From positions 103,230-167,229 of the forward strand of contig JABFQZ010000011.1 in assembly GCA_013141435.1 (NCBI GenBank): a DNA stretch of 64,000 nucleotides, given 5' to 3'. The DNA comes from Ferruginibacter sp. GTDB taxonomy: Bacteria; Bacteroidota; Bacteroidia; Chitinophagales; Chitinophagaceae. The translations under genes were made by a program, and so were the position numbers. A model generated the notes under the pieces. It worked only from the letters and a program-made list of their open reading frames with translations, was not told where the DNA came from and did no database searches. Shown piece after piece: positions 1-7,777 of this stretch; the stretch's first letter is position 1, and the number at the start of each line of letters is the position of its first letter.

Positions 1-1431
1 TTTAGCACTTCGCATTTTAGAAATAGCAAAGGTGGTTATAAAGGCATTAATTTATTTACAAGAGCCGATGGTAAATTGCAAATGACTTTTGGTACAGATA
101 CTACTGATACAGGGTTTCAAGACACAGTATTGGTTGCAAATGTTATTCAACCAAATCGTTGGTATCATTTTGCTATGAGCTGGGATACCCTTGTAAAAAC
201 ATATACCACTTATATAAATGGCATTCAAACAGCAACAGGCACTACCAATTATTGGCCTGCAAAATTTGAAAGTTTTAAAGCAGGTATTGGCTTGCAACCA
301 ACAGCCACAAATGCTTGGAATGGAAAAATAGATGAGCTAAGTATGTGGAATAAAATATTAAGCCTTACAGAAATTAGAGACCAATTAGCAAAGAAAATAA
401 ATGCTACGCAAGCAAATTATGCCAACCTTGCACACTATTATCGTTTTGATAATAATACCTGTGGAGGCAATGCCATAAGCGATTACAAAGGCACAGTGCA
501 TGGTATAATCTACAACACAAGTTTACCTATAAGTAGTGCGCCCATTGGCGATACGAGTCGCTACGACTACAGCGGCGTAATATCTACTGCTAGTGTGCCA
601 TTTGGTTTGGCAGGAAAAGATACCATTGCGGCAACAATAACTGCTGGTACAAATGTGCAAAGCGTACATGTGTATGGCGTAAATGAAAAACCAAATACAC
701 AAAATGGACAAGTAATTTTAGCAGGAAATGATAGATATGCTGGCGTATTTGTCGCAGCAGATACAAATCAACTAAATTATAATTTGAAATATAGTTACAA
801 TGTAAATCCATATTTGCCGCCCTCGTATATACACGACCAATTGCTCTTATACAAACGCACACACAATGCAGATGGTATTTGGGTTTTAGATGCAACGGCT
901 AATGTAGATTCTATTGCAAAAACATACATTACCACAGGAAGAAATAGTGAGTACATGTTGGGCTATTCCTTGGTTCCTGTACGCCCACATTTGGGGCCAG
1001 ATACAACAGTGTTTATTATTTGTGATAACGAAACGTATAATTTATTGCCTTTGTACAACACAGGAAGTTTTGCAACATCATGGAGTACAGCAACTCCAAC
1101 AGCTGCACCATTGGGTAGCTATAGTTTAATAGCCACAAGTAGTTTTGGGTATAAAGATACTGCAGTAGCTACAGTATCACAAAAGTTAGCCGTTTGGACT
1201 GGTGCTATAAGTAACGACTGGCACAATGCAGCCAATTGGAATAGCAATATTGTACCCGACTCTACTTTTCATGTTATTATTCCGGCTGGTACGCCTAACC
1301 CTTGTATAATCAGCGCTGCTAACGCATCAGCTGCAAGTGTGCAAGCAAAAACCAGTAGCAATTTCTCATTAATAAATAACCGAATATTATTGATAGCAGC
1401 AAGTTGTGGAGCATTGCCAGTATGGCCATAA
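1..1431 (+). CDS. Secreted LamG/concanavalin-like domain protein, 5' end outside window
   Basis: The frame is open from the first base, so the start lies upstream of the window. The visible 476 residues begin inside a jelly-roll (LamG/laminin-G-3-like) domain: 'NRWYHFAMSWD', 'TYINGIQ' and 'GKIDELSMWNK' are typical of its strands, and 'LAHYYRFDN' closes it. A low-complexity middle follows, then a C-terminal unit beginning 'WTGAISNDWHNAANW' with 'PDSTFHVIIPAG', the W-x-G...NW...VP...I-P pattern often repeated in T9SS cargo. It is probably an exported adhesin or glycan-binding protein. No T9SS sorting domain is visible at the end ('CGALPVWP'), so the C-terminus may be truncated or frameshifted. 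The next gene starts 20 bp downstream. The domain call is fairly secure; the function is inferred. Confidence 0.75.
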   Translation, partial: FSTSHFRNSKGGYKGINLFTRADGKLQMTFGTDTTDTGFQDTVLVANVIQPNRWYHFAMSWDTLVKTYTTYINGIQTATGTTNYWPAKFESFKAGIGLQPTATNAWNGKIDELSMWNKILSLTEIRDQLAKKINATQANYANLAHYYRFDNNTCGGNAISDYKGTVHGIIYNTSLPISSAPIGDTSRYDYSGVISTASVPFGLAGKDTIAATITAGTNVQSVHVYGVNEKPNTQNGQVILAGNDRYAGVFVAADTNQLNYNLKYSYNVNPYLPPSYIHDQLLLYKRTHNADGIWVLDATANVDSIAKTYITTGRNSEYMLGYSLVPVRPHLGPDTTVFIICDNETYNLLPLYNTGSFATSWSTATPTAAPLGSYSLIATSSFGYKDTAVATVSQKLAVWTGAISNDWHNAANWNSNIVPDSTFHVIIPAGTPNPCIISAANASAASVQAKTSSNFSLINNRILLIAASCGALPVWP

Positions 1432-1451
1432 AATAAATAATATCGTAAAAA

Positions 1452-1796
1452 ATGAATAACCCCAAAACACTTTTATTGCCCACCTGCAAAGGTTTAGAGT
1501 GCATATTATTTAACGAAATTGTACGTATTGAAGCATCTAGTAATTATAGCAAACTGTTTTTTAATAATGGTAAAACATTGGTAGTAGCTAAAGTGCTGCA
1601 TTGGTTTGAAGATAAATTACCCAAAGAAATTTTTACAAGGGTACACCGAAGCCATTTGATAAATATGCATTACATAAGTCATTATTGTTTAACCAAATGC
1701 AGTAGTATAACTTTAATAGATAATAGTTTAATTGTAATTGCCCGAAGAAAAAAAGTTGGTATAGAAAAAATATTAGGTACTAGAATAGCGGCTTAA
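1452..1796 (+). CDS. Stand-alone LytTR DNA-binding protein
   Basis: This 114-residue protein is almost entirely a LytTR domain. 'FNEIVRIEASSNYSKLFFNNGK' region (about residues 19-40) matches the 'I.yIea.gnY..v...dg' core, 'FTRVHRSHLINMHYI' (about 62-76) is the signature basic segment, and 'LIVIARRKK' ends the domain. There is no receiver domain, so this is a one-component regulator or the output half of a split system. The start ATG follows the preceding stop by 20 bp, so the two genes may share a transcript. Its target is unknown. The family call is secure. Confidence 0.85.
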   Translation: MNNPKTLLLPTCKGLECILFNEIVRIEASSNYSKLFFNNGKTLVVAKVLHWFEDKLPKEIFTRVHRSHLINMHYISHYCLTKCSSITLIDNSLIVIARRKKVGIEKILGTRIAA

Positions 1797-1941
1797 ACAT
1801 TATAAAATTAAAGCATGTATAAACTCTTTAAATAATACAAATTGAAAAGCCAACACCAAATTTTTATAATAATCATAAAACAAATTAATAACTTCTTGCA
1901 GTATCAGCTAGAAAACAACTATTCGAACATATTATCATAAA

Positions 1942-1973
1942 TTTGTTAAATACTTAAAAAAAGCCTACTTTTG
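1942..1973 (+). promoter_or_regulatory. Bacteroidota-type promoter of the rpsF cluster
   Basis: TTTG at 1942-1945 and TACTTTTG at 1966-1973, 20 bp apart, match the Bacteroidota primary-sigma consensus (TTTG at -33, TAnnTTTG at -7). Transcription would start near 1979, about 50 nt before rpsF. Confidence 0.75.
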
Positions 1974-2028
1974 CAGCCCGTTTACAATTAACGGATAATA
2001 ATATTTTAAAAAAACAAAAAACAGGGAA

Positions 2029-2388
2029 ATGAGCAATTACGAATTGATGGTGATTTTTACCCCTGTGCTATCTGAAGAGGAATTTAAAGCCGCTCAGAAA
2101 AAATACGAAACACTCGTTACAGAAAACGGTGGAACCGTAACGCACAGCAACCCATGGGGCTTAAAATCACTGGCGTATCCTATAGCCAAAAAGACTACAG
2201 GTCTTTATTGGGTAATGGAATACAGTGCGCCAACCAGCTTCAATGAAAAGTTGAAAATTCAACTTTTACGTGACGAATCAAGCATGCGTCACATGTACAC
2301 AGTACTCGATAAATACGCCGTGGAGTACAATGGTAGAAAGAGAAGTGGTGTAAAACATTTTGAACCATCACAAAAATCGGAAGCATAA
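2029..2388 (+). CDS. rpsF: 30S ribosomal protein bS6
   Basis: A 119-residue bS6. The N-terminal strand 'MSNYELMVIFTPVLSEEE', the central 'NPWGLKSLAYPIAKKT' and 'GLYWVMEYSA' are family hallmarks, and the tail is short and polar. The protein binds the central domain of 16S rRNA as a heterodimer with bS18, whose gene begins 3 bp downstream. A well-formed promoter lies upstream at 1942-1973. The order rpsF-rpsR-rplI is conserved in bacteria; here no ssb or priB gene separates the members. Confidence 0.97.
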   Translation: MSNYELMVIFTPVLSEEEFKAAQKKYETLVTENGGTVTHSNPWGLKSLAYPIAKKTTGLYWVMEYSAPTSFNEKLKIQLLRDESSMRHMYTVLDKYAVEYNGRKRSGVKHFEPSQKSEA

Positions 2389-2391
2389 ACC

Positions 2392-2658
2392 ATGGCAAAA
2401 GCAAATGAGATTAAATATCTAACAGCCGTAAAAGCTGAAAAGCGCCCAAAGAAATATTGTCGCTTTAAGAAAATGGGCATCCGTTATATTGATTATAAGG
2501 ATGGTGATTTCTTGAAAAAATTCTTAAACGAACAAGGTAAATTATTGCCTCGTCGCCTTACAGGAAACTCATTAAAGTTTCAACGTAAAGTGAGCGAAGC
2601 TGTAAAAAAAGCCCGTCAAATGGCAATTTTACCGTATGTTACTGATTTAATGAAATAA
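2392..2658 (+). CDS. rpsR: 30S ribosomal protein bS18
   Basis: An 88-residue bS18. '[16 protein letters not shown]' and the C-terminal '[17 protein letters not shown]' followed by '[10 protein letters not shown]' are diagnostic. It binds the 30S platform together with bS6. The gene starts 3 bp after rpsF and is certainly co-transcribed with it. The 188 bp to rplI hold an unusual repeat described separately. Confidence 0.97.
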   Translation: MAKANEIKYLTAVKAEKRPKKYCRFKKMGIRYIDYKDGDFLKKFLNEQGKLLPRRLTGNSLKFQRKVSEAVKKARQMAILPYVTDLMK

Positions 2659-2675
2659 TAGAAGAAATAAGATTT

Positions 2676-2749
2676 TAGACACAAGACACAAGATTTTAAA
2701 CACTAGCATTATTGCATTTTTTGTTCACTAATCTTGATACTTGATACTA
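2676..2749. repeat. Tandem heptads in inverted orientation between rpsR and rplI
   Basis: Two 20-nt segments, 2676-2695 (TAG-ACACAAG-ACACAAG-ATT) and 2730-2749, which reads TAG-TATCAAG-TATCAAG-ATT on the minus strand, form a mirror pair. Each holds two 7-nt units ending CAAG. 14 of 20 positions pair, so only a weak hairpin would form. Its role is unknown; intergenic heptad repeats are common in Bacteroidota. Confidence 0.5.
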
Positions 2750-2846
2750 ATATATTTCAATACTTTTTTTAACCACCCTAATCTTTAAGTAGAGAAAGGT
2801 TTTATTAATTTATAGATTAATAAAATTTGGGTAAAAATGCAAAATT

Positions 2847-3293
2847 ATGCAGGTAATATTAATACAAGATGTAAACAACCTTGGCGGATCTAACGAATTA
2901 GTAGAAGTAAAAAACGGTTATGGCCGCAATTTTCTTATACCCAAAAAATTAGCTGTAGAGGCAAGCCCTAGCAATTTAAAACAAATGCAAGAAAAAGTAA
3001 AACATCTTGCTAAAAAAGAAGCTAAATTATTGGCTGAATTAAATAGTGTAATAGCTGTTTTAAAAGATGGTGCTTTAAAAATTGGTGCTAAAACAGGTAC
3101 TACTGGCAAAATATTTGGTAGTGTTACAACTGTTCAAATAGCAAGAGCTATAAAAGAGCAAAAAGGCTACGAAATAGATCGTCGTCGTATTACTTTAGTA
3201 GATGAAATAAAAGAATTAGGTACTTACAAAGCAAACATTGATTTTGGTAACGGTAACGAAACCGAAGTTGAATTTGAAGTTGTAGCTGAATAA
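2847..3293 (+). CDS. rplI: 50S ribosomal protein bL9
   Basis: A 148-residue bL9. The N-terminal domain 'MQVILIQDVNNLGGSNELVEVKNGYGRNFLIPK' region (1-33) is near the family consensus, followed by the long connecting helix (about 45-75) and the C-terminal domain with 'GKIFGSVTTVQIARAI'. It binds 23S rRNA near the L1 stalk. It ends just before a strong terminator at 3308-3344, which closes the ribosomal cluster. Confidence 0.97.
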   Translation: MQVILIQDVNNLGGSNELVEVKNGYGRNFLIPKKLAVEASPSNLKQMQEKVKHLAKKEAKLLAELNSVIAVLKDGALKIGAKTGTTGKIFGSVTTVQIARAIKEQKGYEIDRRRITLVDEIKELGTYKANIDFGNGNETEVEFEVVAE

Positions 3294-3307
3294 TATTTTT
3301 TATAAGC

Positions 3308-3344
3308 AAAAAAGCCACTTACCAATACGGTAAGTGGCTTTTTT
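3308..3344 (+). terminator. Intrinsic terminator after rplI
   Basis: Perfect inverted repeat: left arm 3308-3323, 5-nt loop, right arm 3329-3344, core GCCACTTACC/GGTAAGTGGC with an A-run before and a T-run after. It lies 15 bp after the rplI stop. Confidence 0.9.
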
Positions 3345-3669
3345 ATGTGTTTAACTATTTTATCACTTTTGTCCTTTAAAAACTTTATTTACCTAATACC
3401 GATATTTTCACATTATAATAACAAGAATTTTTGAGTTTCTGTATTAAGCTATAAAAAGATGAAGTACTTTTGTTGCAGGTGGAATAGGATAATGGTATTG
3501 GAGAAAATGTATAAATAAAATTTGTAATAAAAGAAAATGTAGAAGTAAAACAAACAACACAGTTTTTTTTTCTCTGTCGTTTTATTTTTTTTGCCCTTAG
3601 CTAGAATAGATTTAAACAGATTTTTTCCTTCGATTTCTCTGTAATAAATATTTTCAATTCTTTTTAAAA
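3345..3669. other. Intergenic region, possible weak promoter
   Basis: AT-rich, with no open frame worth calling. TACTTTTG at 3465-3472 fits the -7 consensus on the plus strand but has no clear -33 box; use of it would give a leader of about 190 nt before the transglycosylase. A T-rich stretch (3561-3592) follows. Confidence 0.4.
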
Positions 3670-4854
3670 ATGATACAAAAAAGTACTATATTTTTATTTT
3701 TCTCATTAATATTTTCTTTGCAATTGATTGCTCAGGATAGTACGCTACTTGTAAACGATACGATTTTGCAAAATGAAAAAGAACAAGATGAATTAATTGA
3801 TGAAATTATAGAAAACAGAACAGTACCTAAAAGAGATAAAGTGCAATATTTTAGTCAACTTACAAGGTATGGGTTTAAAAATTTATTTCCTTCATATACA
3901 TACAATACAGCTGTAGCCTACACAAGCCAAGTAAACCCAAACGCCGAAAAATATATGCAAGATTATTTGAGAGCACATGGCAAATACTTAACAAACATGA
4001 AAAGTTGGTGTATACCGCATTTTAATTTAATAGACAATATACTTACACAATATGGTATTCCGAAAGAGTTAAAATATTTAGCAGTAATAGAAAGTAATCT
4101 TAAAACAACTGCTACAAGCTGGGTAGGTGCTGGTGGCCCATGGCAATTTATGCCATATACTGCCCGAGAAATGGGCTTGATAGTAAATGGTGTAATAGAT
4201 GAGCGTAGAGATTATTTTAAAAGTACACATGCGGCAGCTAGATATTTGTTGCAATTGTATAAGCAAACTAAAGATTGGTTATTGGTAATAGCCGCTTATA
4301 ATGGTGGTCCTGGTAGGGTTTTTTCGGCAATAAGAAATAGCGGTAGCCGAAATTTTTGGCAGCTACAATATTACTTACCCGAAGAGAGTAGAAACCATGT
4401 AAAAAAATTTATAGCTACACATTATATTATGGAAGCTGGTGGCAATGGTAATATAAATGCTTCCAATACTGGCTATGCTTTAAATACTGGAGGGAAAGGC
4501 AGTGCAGTAAATCCATACAATAATAAACCAACTATTACTGTACAAGAAATGGAAACAGCATCTACAGAAACCATTGCAGGAAAATACAGCTCGGTTATTA
4601 TTGCAAAAAATATTGCGGTAGATATTCTTACGTTCAATAGATATAATCCACTTTTCGATAATCAAATTGCTGCTAATGGCAAGTACGAACTTATATTGCC
4701 TGAAGATAAAATGCAATTATTTTTAGCAAACAAATACCAAATTTTAAATGAATGTGTACAAGTATATTTAGGTGATACCGAAGTGCCTGATAATGTAACA
4801 GTATATTCAAAAAACAAAGTAGCAAAGAAAAAAAGAAACGCTCATAAAAGATAA
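3670..4854 (+). CDS. MltD-like membrane-bound lytic transglycosylase (GH23)
   Basis: A 394-residue exported protein: the hydrophobic N-terminus ends 'LQLIAQ' (about residues 1-21). The SLT/GH23 domain covers about 118-250, with catalytic Glu141 in 'YLAVIESNL', then 'GAGGPWQFMP' and 'IAAYNGGPGRV', all family signatures. Such enzymes cleave the MurNAc-GlcNAc bond of peptidoglycan to form 1,6-anhydro ends. The C-terminal part (about 290-375, 'VIIAKNIAVDILTFNRYNP') resembles the module that follows SLT in many Bacteroidota MltD proteins, but no LysM repeat is evident. The tail is Lys/Arg-rich. It stands alone, upstream of a long non-coding gap. Confidence 0.88.
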   Translation: MIQKSTIFLFFSLIFSLQLIAQDSTLLVNDTILQNEKEQDELIDEIIENRTVPKRDKVQYFSQLTRYGFKNLFPSYTYNTAVAYTSQVNPNAEKYMQDYLRAHGKYLTNMKSWCIPHFNLIDNILTQYGIPKELKYLAVIESNLKTTATSWVGAGGPWQFMPYTAREMGLIVNGVIDERRDYFKSTHAAARYLLQLYKQTKDWLLVIAAYNGGPGRVFSAIRNSGSRNFWQLQYYLPEESRNHVKKFIATHYIMEAGGNGNINASNTGYALNTGGKGSAVNPYNNKPTITVQEMETASTETIAGKYSSVIIAKNIAVDILTFNRYNPLFDNQIAANGKYELILPEDKMQLFLANKYQILNECVQVYLGDTEVPDNVTVYSKNKVAKKKRNAHKR

Positions 4855-5093
4855 CGTAAGTGTTTTTGGATTCACATTCTTTTATAACACTATTCCTCCT
4901 TTCATAGAGTAATAACCTGAGTTCGGGTTAAGTTATTGCTAGAAACTATTGAATTTACTATAACTATTGAAATTTATTTTAAAAATAAAATACTAAATTC
5001 AATTTTTATTGCATGCCTTTGCAAAATATTTTAATAAAAGTAAAATTGCTTCAAAGTATAAATCAGATAGTTCGCAAATTATGGAGCTTTATC

Positions 5094-5274
5094 GGCCTTA
5101 GAAAAAAAGCGTTAAAAAAAATGAAATGCTTGTCGTTAAAAAATGAAATAAATGTTTCTAATGCTGAGATATATTCATAGCTCGTAAGTCGCACCACAGA
5201 TGGGCTTTATTCTGCTGCTCAAACTGATTTCATTTTAGACAAGCAATTCATTTTTTAGCTTTTTTTCTAAAGCC
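5094..5274. repeat. Long inverted repeat inside the non-coding element
   Basis: Left arm 5094-5134 (GGCCTTAGAAAAAAAGC ... ATGAAATGCTTGTC) and right arm 5238-5274 (GACAAGCAATTCAT ... GCTTTTTTTCTAAAGCC) are imperfectly complementary over about 37-41 nt, with a roughly 100-nt loop. Confidence 0.55.
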
Positions 5275-5286
5275 TTGATTTTTTTG

Positions 5287-5316
5287 TTACTTTTTTGTAT
5301 CAAGACAAAAAAGTAA
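5287..5316. repeat. Perfect 12-bp hairpin in the same element
   Basis: TTACTTTTTTGT (5287-5298), 6-nt loop ATCAAG, ACAAAAAAGTAA (5305-5316). Together with the CTTGAT upstream (5274-5279) it resembles a palindromic motif I recall as common in Bacteroidota intergenic DNA; that recollection is untested. Confidence 0.6.
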
Positions 5317-5537
5317 GCACTACTAAACCTATTTTGAAAAAAGAAAAAATTTATTTTTTAGATTTTCTTAACCAGAACTCAGGTTAATAATACCCTCCAC
5401 TTTTTTATATTTTTATAAATTACTTTTTTGCCAAACCAAAATTAGTAATAGACATTTACTGTCTTTAAAAAATAATACCCCGTTAAACAACGGAAAATAA
5501 AACCGTTGATTTTACAACTATTATTAGTTGCTAACTC

Positions 5538-5569
5538 ATTGCCTTAGAGTTAGTCATTTCGCATTTTTG
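5538..5569 (+). promoter_or_regulatory. Possible promoter of the OmpA-family cluster
   Basis: ATTG at 5538-5541, 20 bp, then CATTTTTG at 5562-5569 (one mismatch to TAnnTTTG). It would give a leader of about 120 nt before the gene at 5698, containing a T-rich/A-rich fold at 5597-5636. Confidence 0.35.
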
Positions 5570-5697
5570 TATTGTGTTATTTAAGTGTGATAATCTCTCA
5601 TTTTTTTTCTTAAGAAAAAATAAGTTAAAAGAGAAAATTTGTAAGTCGATACTCATCATAACACTAATCATTTAATAAATAAATAACAATTAACTTT

Positions 5698-7665
5698 ATG
5701 AAGAAAAATTATCTACCCCTAATTGCATTAATGATGTGTGTGCAATTAATTTATGGGCAGTCAACTACAACATCATCTACTAGCCAAACTTTTATACCAA
5801 AAAGTTACATTGGTATGCGTGGCGGCTATTTGCTTAAAAGTAAATATGCCAATACCAACCCTATGTGGTATTTAAAAGATGGCAAGTTTATTGAATTAAA
5901 TTTTGGCACAAGAGGCAATAATGGTGTATTTGGCTTTGGTGGTGCTTTAGGTTATTTAAACATTGCAAGAGATGCATCAAAATGGCAATCGGGCACTCTA
6001 AATCGAAAAATGATTTACGATAGTATTACTGGTGGTACACACCCTATAATTACTTCTGGGCTAGATGATAAATCGATAACATTTAGCAAACAAAACATTA
6101 CAGACGAATACCATAAAAACTTTAGAGGTGTATATTTATTAGCTGGTCCCGAAATTTGGTTAGGTAGTAAAGCTTTTAAAGTAAATGCTTATTTGCAAGC
6201 TGGTATTAGCTATAATAAAGTAGGGTATTATTATATAGCGGGCAATAAAACTATAGCTGACCCAGCTACTGTAATATTAACAGGCCCATTTGGGGCTGGT
6301 ACTCGTAATTATATAATGAAAGGAGATGCTGTTTTTGAACAATTTGGCATGTCCAATAAATATTTTAGTAAAATAGCTATGGTAGGTACTCCTGCAGCTG
6401 CATTTGCAATAAAAGAAGATGGACAGCTTAGTTTTTTGGCAAAGGCAGGTGTTAGTGCCGAGTATTTTGTATCGCCAAAAATATCGATACATGCTGGCGC
6501 AAGCTATTGGTATATTGCTGTGCCAAAAATGGAAGGTGCACAATATGCAAGTGGACAAGTTAGCTATTTTACAAATCCTGGAAACGTAAATACCAATAAT
6601 CAACTATTCGATTATCAAGACCCATACAAAACCAAAAACCTGGGCTATATAAGTGCCAATGTAGGTGTAAAATATTGGATAGGTGGCTCACATAAAACAA
6701 AAGCGCCAAAAACTGTACGTACTAAAAAAACTAAATGCTGTAGTACCTGCCCAGTATATGCTTTGGGCGTAACAGCTAGAGACAAATACACAAAAGAAAT
6801 ATTGCCTAACACAGATGTTGTTATAAAAAACAATGCTGGCGAAATTATTAAAACAGGTAAAACAAATTCGTTTGGAGTATTTGTATTTGAAAAAATTGTA
6901 GCCGGTGATTATACCATATCTGGCTTGTTAAATAATGTAGCTTTAGAAAACAGCAATATAAAAGAAAGCGAACTAATATGCGATCAAGTAATACAAAAAG
7001 AAATTATTTATGCCGACAGAAATTTTATTGTAAAAGGAAGAGCATTTGAGTGTAATAGTACTACACCTATATCTGGCATAAATGTAGTTTTAGAAAATAT
7101 CGATCTTGCTTTCAAAAAATCTACTATGACAGATGCCGATGGAAATTTTATGTTGCAATTGCCAGAAGCAGGAATTTTTTACTTGTATGGCCGCAAAGAA
7201 AACTTTTTATCGCAAACAGAAGAAGTAACATCAGATAATTATAACAGAGATAAAAACTTATTTGTAAAATTAGAAATATGTGCCGAAAAAGTGGATTGTG
7301 GTAAAGCAATAAATCTTAAAAACATATTGTTTGATTTAGATAAATATGCCATAAAAGCCGAAGCTAAAAAAGAATTAAATAGACTTGTACGCTTTATGCA
7401 AGATAACCCAAGTGTAAAAGTAGAAGTAGGCTCACATACTGATTGTAGAAATACCGATTCTTACAACCAAACATTATCAGAAAACAGAGCTAAAGCCTCA
7501 GTAGATTATGTTGTAAGCCAAGGAATAGCAAGCAACCGTATTACAGGTAAAGGTTATGGCGAAACACAATTGCTAAACAAATGTGCCGATGGTGTAAGCT
7601 GCTCAGAAGCGGAACACTCCATAAATAGAAGAACAGAAATGAAAGTTATTTGCCCAGGTAAATAA
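5698..7665 (+). CDS. OmpA-family outer membrane protein with two carboxypeptidase-like repeats
   Basis: A 655-residue protein with a signal peptide ending about residue 20 ('LIYGQ'). The N-terminal half (about 25-330) alternates aromatic strands and Gly, as in an outer-membrane barrel. A Lys/Cys linker ('KTKCCSTCP') follows, then two CarboxypepD_reg-like modules (about 350-425 and 450-525) with 'GVFVFEKIVAGDYTI' and 'DADGNFMLQLP'. The C-terminal OmpA domain (about 540-655) has 'KNILFDLDKYAIK', 'VEVGSHTDCRN', 'NRAKASVDYVVSQG' and 'RRTEMKV', and should hold peptidoglycan. The next gene is a paralogue of the same build. It probably links the outer membrane to the wall; any additional role is unknown. 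Confidence 0.85.
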   Translation: MKKNYLPLIALMMCVQLIYGQSTTTSSTSQTFIPKSYIGMRGGYLLKSKYANTNPMWYLKDGKFIELNFGTRGNNGVFGFGGALGYLNIARDASKWQSGTLNRKMIYDSITGGTHPIITSGLDDKSITFSKQNITDEYHKNFRGVYLLAGPEIWLGSKAFKVNAYLQAGISYNKVGYYYIAGNKTIADPATVILTGPFGAGTRNYIMKGDAVFEQFGMSNKYFSKIAMVGTPAAAFAIKEDGQLSFLAKAGVSAEYFVSPKISIHAGASYWYIAVPKMEGAQYASGQVSYFTNPGNVNTNNQLFDYQDPYKTKNLGYISANVGVKYWIGGSHKTKAPKTVRTKKTKCCSTCPVYALGVTARDKYTKEILPNTDVVIKNNAGEIIKTGKTNSFGVFVFEKIVAGDYTISGLLNNVALENSNIKESELICDQVIQKEIIYADRNFIVKGRAFECNSTTPISGINVVLENIDLAFKKSTMTDADGNFMLQLPEAGIFYLYGRKENFLSQTEEVTSDNYNRDKNLFVKLEICAEKVDCGKAINLKNILFDLDKYAIKAEAKKELNRLVRFMQDNPSVKVEVGSHTDCRNTDSYNQTLSENRAKASVDYVVSQGIASNRITGKGYGETQLLNKCADGVSCSEAEHSINRRTEMKVICPGK

Positions 7666-7672
7666 AAATTAT

Positions 7673-7707
7673 AAAATACAATGCAGTAAAAAACTGCATT
7701 GTATTTT
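7673..7707 (+). terminator. Hairpin terminator between the OmpA paralogues
   Basis: AAAATACAATGCAG (7673-7686), 7-nt loop, CTGCATTGTATTTT (7694-7707), a perfect 14-bp stem beginning 8 bp after the stop. It may only reduce read-through into the paralogue. Confidence 0.75.
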
Positions 7708-7777
7708 CTTTAAAATTAAATCTTTTGTTTCGCTGTAATCTTTGTTTCGTGGTGTGAAACAAATTAAACTTATAAAA

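Larger units (their letters stand above)
4913..5386. mobile_element. Candidate MITE-like non-coding element with 19-bp terminal inverted repeats
   Basis: The outer repeats are 4913-4931 (TAACCTGAGTTCGGGTTAA) and 5368-5386 (TTAACCAGAACTCAGGTTA), 18 of 19 positions complementary. The 436 bp between them hold no convincing gene but two further inverted repeats (5094-5134 with 5238-5274; 5287-5316). The whole gene-free interval is 4855-5697. No clear target-site duplication is visible, so mobility is only inferred. It could also be a folded non-coding RNA or a recombination remnant. Confidence 0.45.

Noticed and set aside
1797..2028. Region before rpsF searched for LytTR-type direct repeats belonging to the regulator at 1452-1796
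   Set aside because: No pair of repeats with 21-bp spacing was found; only the rpsF promoter is supported.
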